Assembly (NCBI GenBank): GCA_019637265.1
Contig: JAHBVY010000002.1
Coordinates: 434,001 to 498,000 of the forward strand
Reading direction: 5' to 3'
Length of the DNA stretch: 64,000 nucleotides
Source: Polyangiaceae bacterium
Lineage (GTDB): Bacteria; Myxococcota_A; Polyangia; Polyangiales; Polyangiaceae
In this document: positions 60,818-64,000 of the stretch, in pieces
Position numbering within the stretch: the stretch's first letter is position 1
Layout: every line of letters begins with the position of its first letter
Program-made: the position numbers and the translations under genes
The notes under the pieces: generated by a model
Told to the model about the DNA's origin: nothing
What the model saw: only the letters and a program-made list of their open reading frames with translations
Database searches by the model: none

Positions 60818-61387
60818 TCACAGCTCGCCCGCGCCCCACACAGCGCCCTCATCACACCCGCTCGGCAGCCACAGGCACTCGTCCGTCTGAGCGTAGCGGT
60901 CGTTCTGCACGCACTGGACGTAGCGCCTGCGGCCTGCTGCGTTCATGCGCGAGGCGTGGCGTTGACACTGCTGCTGACGGTACCAATCCGACTCGTCATA
61001 CAAGAGCACGCCCTCACACTCTGGCACGGGCTCCGGGCGTCCCATGCTCAAGACCTCCGTGGTGCAGCGGTGAGCCGTGCATCGATCGCAGGCGGTGAGC
61101 CGCTCGAGGCACTCCACCCCGTCGCTCGCGGCCTCCGGCGTGAGCTCCTCGAGGTAGTGCTCGCACAGCTCGCGGAGCGAGTAACAGTCGCGGCCCGTCG
61201 CGAGCCGCGAGCAGCGCGCCGCGAGCGACGTGGGCGGCTCCCGCGGCAGCTCCACGCCCGCGTCCTGGTCCGCCCCGCCGCTCGGCGCCGCGATCAAGAT
61301 GTCCACCGTGGTCGGCCCCGGCGACCCCGAGTGACAACCCGCGAGCGCAGCCGTCAGGAACAAGAACCGTTCACGCTGGATCTTCAT
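60818..61387 (-). CDS. Small Cys-rich lipoprotein
   Basis: The 189-residue protein starts MKIQRERFLFLTAALAGCHS, a lipoprotein signal with the lipid Cys at about 18. The mature part has about 12 cysteines, including CDRCTAHRC and CSRLATGRDC, so disulfides are likely. No domain is recognised. It sits 9 bases from each neighbour in a metabolic operon, an odd partner for a deaminase gene. The function is unknown. Confidence 0.75.
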   Translation of the reverse strand: MKIQRERFLFLTAALAGCHSGSPGPTTVDILIAAPSGGADQDAGVELPREPPTSLAARCSRLATGRDCYSLRELCEHYLEELTPEAASDGVECLERLTACDRCTAHRCTTEVLSMGRPEPVPECEGVLLYDESDWYRQQQCQRHASRMNAAGRRRYVQCVQNDRYAQTDECLWLPSGCDEGAVWGAGEL

Positions 61388-61396
61388 GGGTTCCCC

Positions 61397-62872
61397 TCAA
61401 CTCACGCCGGCGCGACGTGCGAGGCGTTGGGCTTCTTTGGGTGCGGTGCGGCTCAGGCGGTCGGTGTCGAGGGTTTGTAGCTCGCCACCTCGCACCACCG
61501 GGCGGCCTCCGATGAAGACGTGGGTCACGTCGGTGGGGCGCGCGGCGTAGACCAGGGTGGTGATGGGGTCGAGCGCTGGGAGCAGGTGCGCCCCCGTGCG
61601 GCGCACGCAGATGAGGTCAGCGACCTTGCCTGGTTCCACGCTGCCTTGCTCTGCCTCGCGACCGAGCAGGCGCGCGCCGTCGATGGTGAGCAGGCGCAGC
61701 GCGCGGCGCGCGGTGAGCTCCCCTGGAGCCGCCGTGATGCTCGCGAGCTGCGCCGCCAAGCGGAGCTCACGCCACGGGTCCAGGTTGTTGTTGCAGGGCG
61801 CGCCGTCAGCCCCCACGCCGACCGTCACGCCCGCCGCCAAGAGCTTCGGCACCTGGGCGACGCCGCTGCCGAGCTTCAGGTTGGCGCTGGGGCAGTGAAC
61901 CACGCTGACTTCATCCTTCGCCAGCTGACGGATCTGCCGCGCCGTGAGCTGCACCCCGTGCGCGATGGAGCAGCGCCGCCCACGCATCCCGAAGCTCCGG
62001 AGCACGTCCACGTCGTCCGCGCCGAGCAAGGTGCGCACCGCCTCGCGCTCCCCCGCGTGCTCCGCCGCGTGAGTGTGAAACAGCGCGCCGCTCGCCTCCG
62101 CGCGCTCGAGCGCCCCGCGGATCTGCGCCTCCGTGCAGGAGAGGATGAAGCGCGGGATCCACGCGTAGCGCACGAGCCCCGAGGGGTGCGCGTTCCAACG
62201 CCGCTCGAGCTCCTCACCATCCCTCAGCGACGCCCGGGTGCTCTCCTTCAGCCGCCGCGGCACGCCCTCCCCGCGATCCATCAGGCTCTTCCCGCCGAAG
62301 GTACGCATCCCTGACTTCACGCAGGCCTCGAACACCGCGTCTTGGTGGTGCACGCTGCCCAAATCCAAGATGCTGGTGACGCCGCCGAGCAGCATCTCCG
62401 CGAGGCCCAGCTCGGCGCTCAGCCCCATGCTGTGCTCATCGTGCGCCGCCTCCAGCGGCCAAATCCGCTCACGGAGCCAGCTGAGGAGCGGCAAGTCGTC
62501 CGCCATGCCTCGTAAGAGCACCTGACAAAGGTGCACGTGCGCCATCACCAAGCCAGGCAGCACGATCGTGTCCTTCGCGTCCACCACCTGAGCGCCCGCC
62601 GAGGGCCGCACCTTGCCCACCTGCAGGATGCGATCGCCGCGCACCAGCACGTCCCCTTGGAGCACGCGATCTTCGTCATCACAGGTGACGATCGTCGCGC
62701 CCCTCAAGAGCAGCTCGGGCGCTGAAGCCGTAGCGGAGCCACGCCGCGCCTGCTCGGACGCTGACGCCTTCACGGAGCTTTGCTGCTTCGGCTCGGGCTG
62801 AGCAGGCGTCTTTGCAGCGCCGCGCACCGTCTTGCCAAACCCCCAATCCCCGATCGTGCGGCGCCTATTCAC
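61397..62872 (-). CDS. Amidohydrolase, 5'-deoxyadenosine/SAH deaminase-type
   Basis: The GTG at 62872 overlaps the PNP stop as GTGA. The 491-residue protein has the amidohydrolase barrel signatures: metal site HVHLCQ (from VMAHVH), the later THAAEHAGE, the SIAHGVQLTARQIRQL segment with a metal His, and the GADGAPCNNNLDPW loop with the catalytic Asp. Order and motifs match MtaD/DadD-type deaminases that act on 5'-deoxyadenosine, methylthioadenosine or S-adenosylhomocysteine. The first about 40 residues are low-complexity and include a dispersed repeat (IGDWGFGK); homology begins near LLLRGATIVTC. With PNP it would recycle purine nucleosides. Confidence 0.85.
   Translation of the reverse strand: MNRRRTIGDWGFGKTVRGAAKTPAQPEPKQQSSVKASASEQARRGSATASAPELLLRGATIVTCDDEDRVLQGDVLVRGDRILQVGKVRPSAGAQVVDAKDTIVLPGLVMAHVHLCQVLLRGMADDLPLLSWLRERIWPLEAAHDEHSMGLSAELGLAEMLLGGVTSILDLGSVHHQDAVFEACVKSGMRTFGGKSLMDRGEGVPRRLKESTRASLRDGEELERRWNAHPSGLVRYAWIPRFILSCTEAQIRGALERAEASGALFHTHAAEHAGEREAVRTLLGADDVDVLRSFGMRGRRCSIAHGVQLTARQIRQLAKDEVSVVHCPSANLKLGSGVAQVPKLLAAGVTVGVGADGAPCNNNLDPWRELRLAAQLASITAAPGELTARRALRLLTIDGARLLGREAEQGSVEPGKVADLICVRRTGAHLLPALDPITTLVYAARPTDVTHVFIGGRPVVRGGELQTLDTDRLSRTAPKEAQRLARRAGVS
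62831..62852 (-). repeat. G-rich dispersed repeat, copy L, inside a coding start
   Basis: The minus strand reads CGGGGATTGGGGGTTTGGCA. It lies within codons 7-14 of the amidohydrolase if the GTG at 62872 is used. Confidence 0.65.
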
Positions 62873-63744
62873 GCCCTCTCACCTGCTCCGCTATTTTCCG
62901 CGCGGACAAGCGCGCCGGCGCCCTCCACCCACGCCGCCAGCACGCCGGTGAAGGCGCCCCGCACGCGATCGGCCACCTCCTTCACCTCGTCGTGGCTGAG
63001 CTCGCCGCCGAGCCCCGCCGCCAAGTTCGTGATGCAGCTGAGCGCGCCCACGCGCACCCCACGGTGACGCAGCGCGATCACCTCGGGCACCGTGCTCATC
63101 CCCACCGCGTCAGCTCCCAGCGTGCGCAGCATGCGCACCTCAGCCGGCGTCTCGTAGCTCGGGCCCAGCACCGCGGCATACACCCCCTCGCGCAGCTCCA
63201 CGCTGGAGGCCTGCGCCGCCGCGCGCGCCAGCTGACACAGCTCCGGATCGTAAGCGCGGCTCATGTCAGGGAAGCGGGGGAACGGCTCCACGTTGGGGCC
63301 AATCAACGGGTTATTTCCCATCAGGTTCAGGTGATCGACGATCAGCATCAGATCACCCGCGCGAAACCCCTGTTTGATTCCGCCCGCCGCGTTCGTGATC
63401 AATACCGCGCGGCAACCCAGCTCCGCGAGCAGGCGCACCCCGAACACCACCGACGAGAACGCGTGCCCCTCGTACGCATGCACGCGCCCCTGTAGACAGG
63501 CAACCTGCGTTTCTCCGACGCGCCCCAGGCACAGGTTCCCCGCGTGCCCCGCCACGGTCGACTCCGCGAAATGCGGGATGCTCGCGTACGGCAGCCGCGT
63601 GAGCCCCTCCAGCGTGTCGCCGAACGCGCCGAGCCCCGAGCCGAGCACCACCCCCACCTCGGGCCGCGTCGTCACCGCGCCGAGCACCCGCTCCTTCGCC
63701 TCGCTCAGCTGCTTCGCTTCGTCCTTCGTCGCACCTTGCTGCAT
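62869..63744 (-). CDS. Purine nucleoside phosphorylase
   Basis: ATG 63744 (MQQGATKDEAK) gives 291 residues, the length of trimeric PNPs; a GTG at 63858 would add a non-homologous stretch. Motifs: VVLGSGLGAFGD (phosphate loop), CLQGRVHAYEGH, VLITNAAGGIKQGFRAGDLMLI, and the base-binding LGPSYETPAEVRMLRTLGADAVGMSTVPEVIA. It cleaves inosine/guanosine-type nucleosides with phosphate. It is the first gene of a four-gene operon: PNP, deaminase, lipoprotein, BtuF-like. Deaminase plus phosphorylase gives a route from adenosine-type to hypoxanthine-type products. Confidence 0.93.
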   Translation of the reverse strand: MQQGATKDEAKQLSEAKERVLGAVTTRPEVGVVLGSGLGAFGDTLEGLTRLPYASIPHFAESTVAGHAGNLCLGRVGETQVACLQGRVHAYEGHAFSSVVFGVRLLAELGCRAVLITNAAGGIKQGFRAGDLMLIVDHLNLMGNNPLIGPNVEPFPRFPDMSRAYDPELCQLARAAAQASSVELREGVYAAVLGPSYETPAEVRMLRTLGADAVGMSTVPEVIALRHRGVRVGALSCITNLAAGLGGELSHDEVKEVADRVRGAFTGVLAAWVEGAGALVRAENSGAGERA

Positions 63745-64000
63745 GCGCGCATCCTGACGCGACCCCGCCGCCCTTGGAAGCACGCGCTCAGTCGGCAGCG
63801 TCGCAGGCCGGCCCAGCTCCCGAGTCGCCCCGCGGCGTTCTCGAGCCCTCACCGTCACACCTTAGGCACGCCAAGGTAGGCTAGACCGGACGGCCGACCT
63901 TCTCTGGCCGTCGCCTCCAGCTACCTCTTCTTCGGGTGGCGCGGTGCGCCCTTTCGCTGGACGGCGAGGGCTGCGCTGCTATGGTGCCGGCCCTTCCGCT
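63745..64000. other. Right end of window, probable divergent promoter region
   Basis: No gene is seen. GCTGCTATGGTGCC near 63975 resembles a -10 box (TATGGT) for a plus-strand gene that would begin outside the window. Confidence 0.3.

Overview
The window is about 64 kb of very GC-rich bacterial DNA that looks like a chromosome of a myxobacterium (phylum Myxococcota, probably the Polyangia side). The pointers are a zinc-ribbon/GYF/TonB-like protein resembling the gliding protein GltJ/AgmX, a pseudo-receiver plus coiled-coil protein resembling AglZ/FrzS, a Ser/Thr protein kinase, a trypsin-like protease with a MYXO-CTERM-like tail, and Gly/Ala/Ser-rich secreted lipoproteins. The window starts inside a gene. 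I found no rRNA, tRNA, transposase, phage structural gene or CRISPR array.

Layout. 1-2.6 kb: a GH35 beta-galactosidase fragment and a YciO-type protein. 2.8-12.6 kb: a lipoprotein, a class A penicillin-binding protein, a protein kinase, a PgeF/YlmD-type enzyme, two paralogous helical proteins with a ParB-like segment and the protease. 12.8-16.8 kb: the GltJ-like protein and glucose-6-phosphate isomerase, with twin palindromes between them. 16.9-19.7 kb: a PhnB/SRPBCC pair and two tandem copies of a Cys-rich lipoprotein gene, the second frameshifted. 19.8-23.8 kb: a tryptophanase-family enzyme, a radical SAM/SPASM protein and a peptide deformylase that appears to be a lipoprotein. 24.0-26.5 kb: an oxidase-like membrane protein, a DUF59 protein and a DUF1858/DUF2249 protein. 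26.6-30.4 kb: a DUF885 metallopeptidase, a thiolase and a DUF1232 protein. 30.4-38.2 kb, minus strand: two large secreted cytochrome/propeller proteins related to the hydrazine synthase alpha family, a HEAT-repeat protein and a secreted lipoprotein. 38.4-42.3 kb: HisIE and the AglZ/FrzS-like protein.

42.4-59.7 kb is a defence island with all genes on the minus strand. In transcription order: a DEAH helicase fused to DUF1998 (DrmA-DrmB-like), an SNF2-type helicase (DrmD-like), an N6-adenine methylase (DrmMI-like), a truncated DUF1016 nuclease, a Septu-like PtuA ATPase, a PtuB-like HNH protein, a further HNH nuclease, a 3' remnant of an AlbA_2/RecG-like gene and an AAA_14/DUF4143 ATPase. Most neighbours overlap by 1-4 bases or lie within 15 bases, so much of the island may be one transcript. 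A 20-bp perfect palindrome lies upstream of its first gene.

59.9-63.7 kb is a minus-strand operon of purine nucleoside phosphorylase, a deoxyadenosine/SAH-type deaminase, a lipoprotein and a BtuF-like binding protein.

Across the window, at least 14 copies of a G-rich repeat with a core close to GGGTTTGGGGGTTTGG lie mostly between genes. Two of them fall inside reading frames. I regard this repeat family, the defence island, the lipoprotein deformylase and the cytochrome cluster as the most interesting content.
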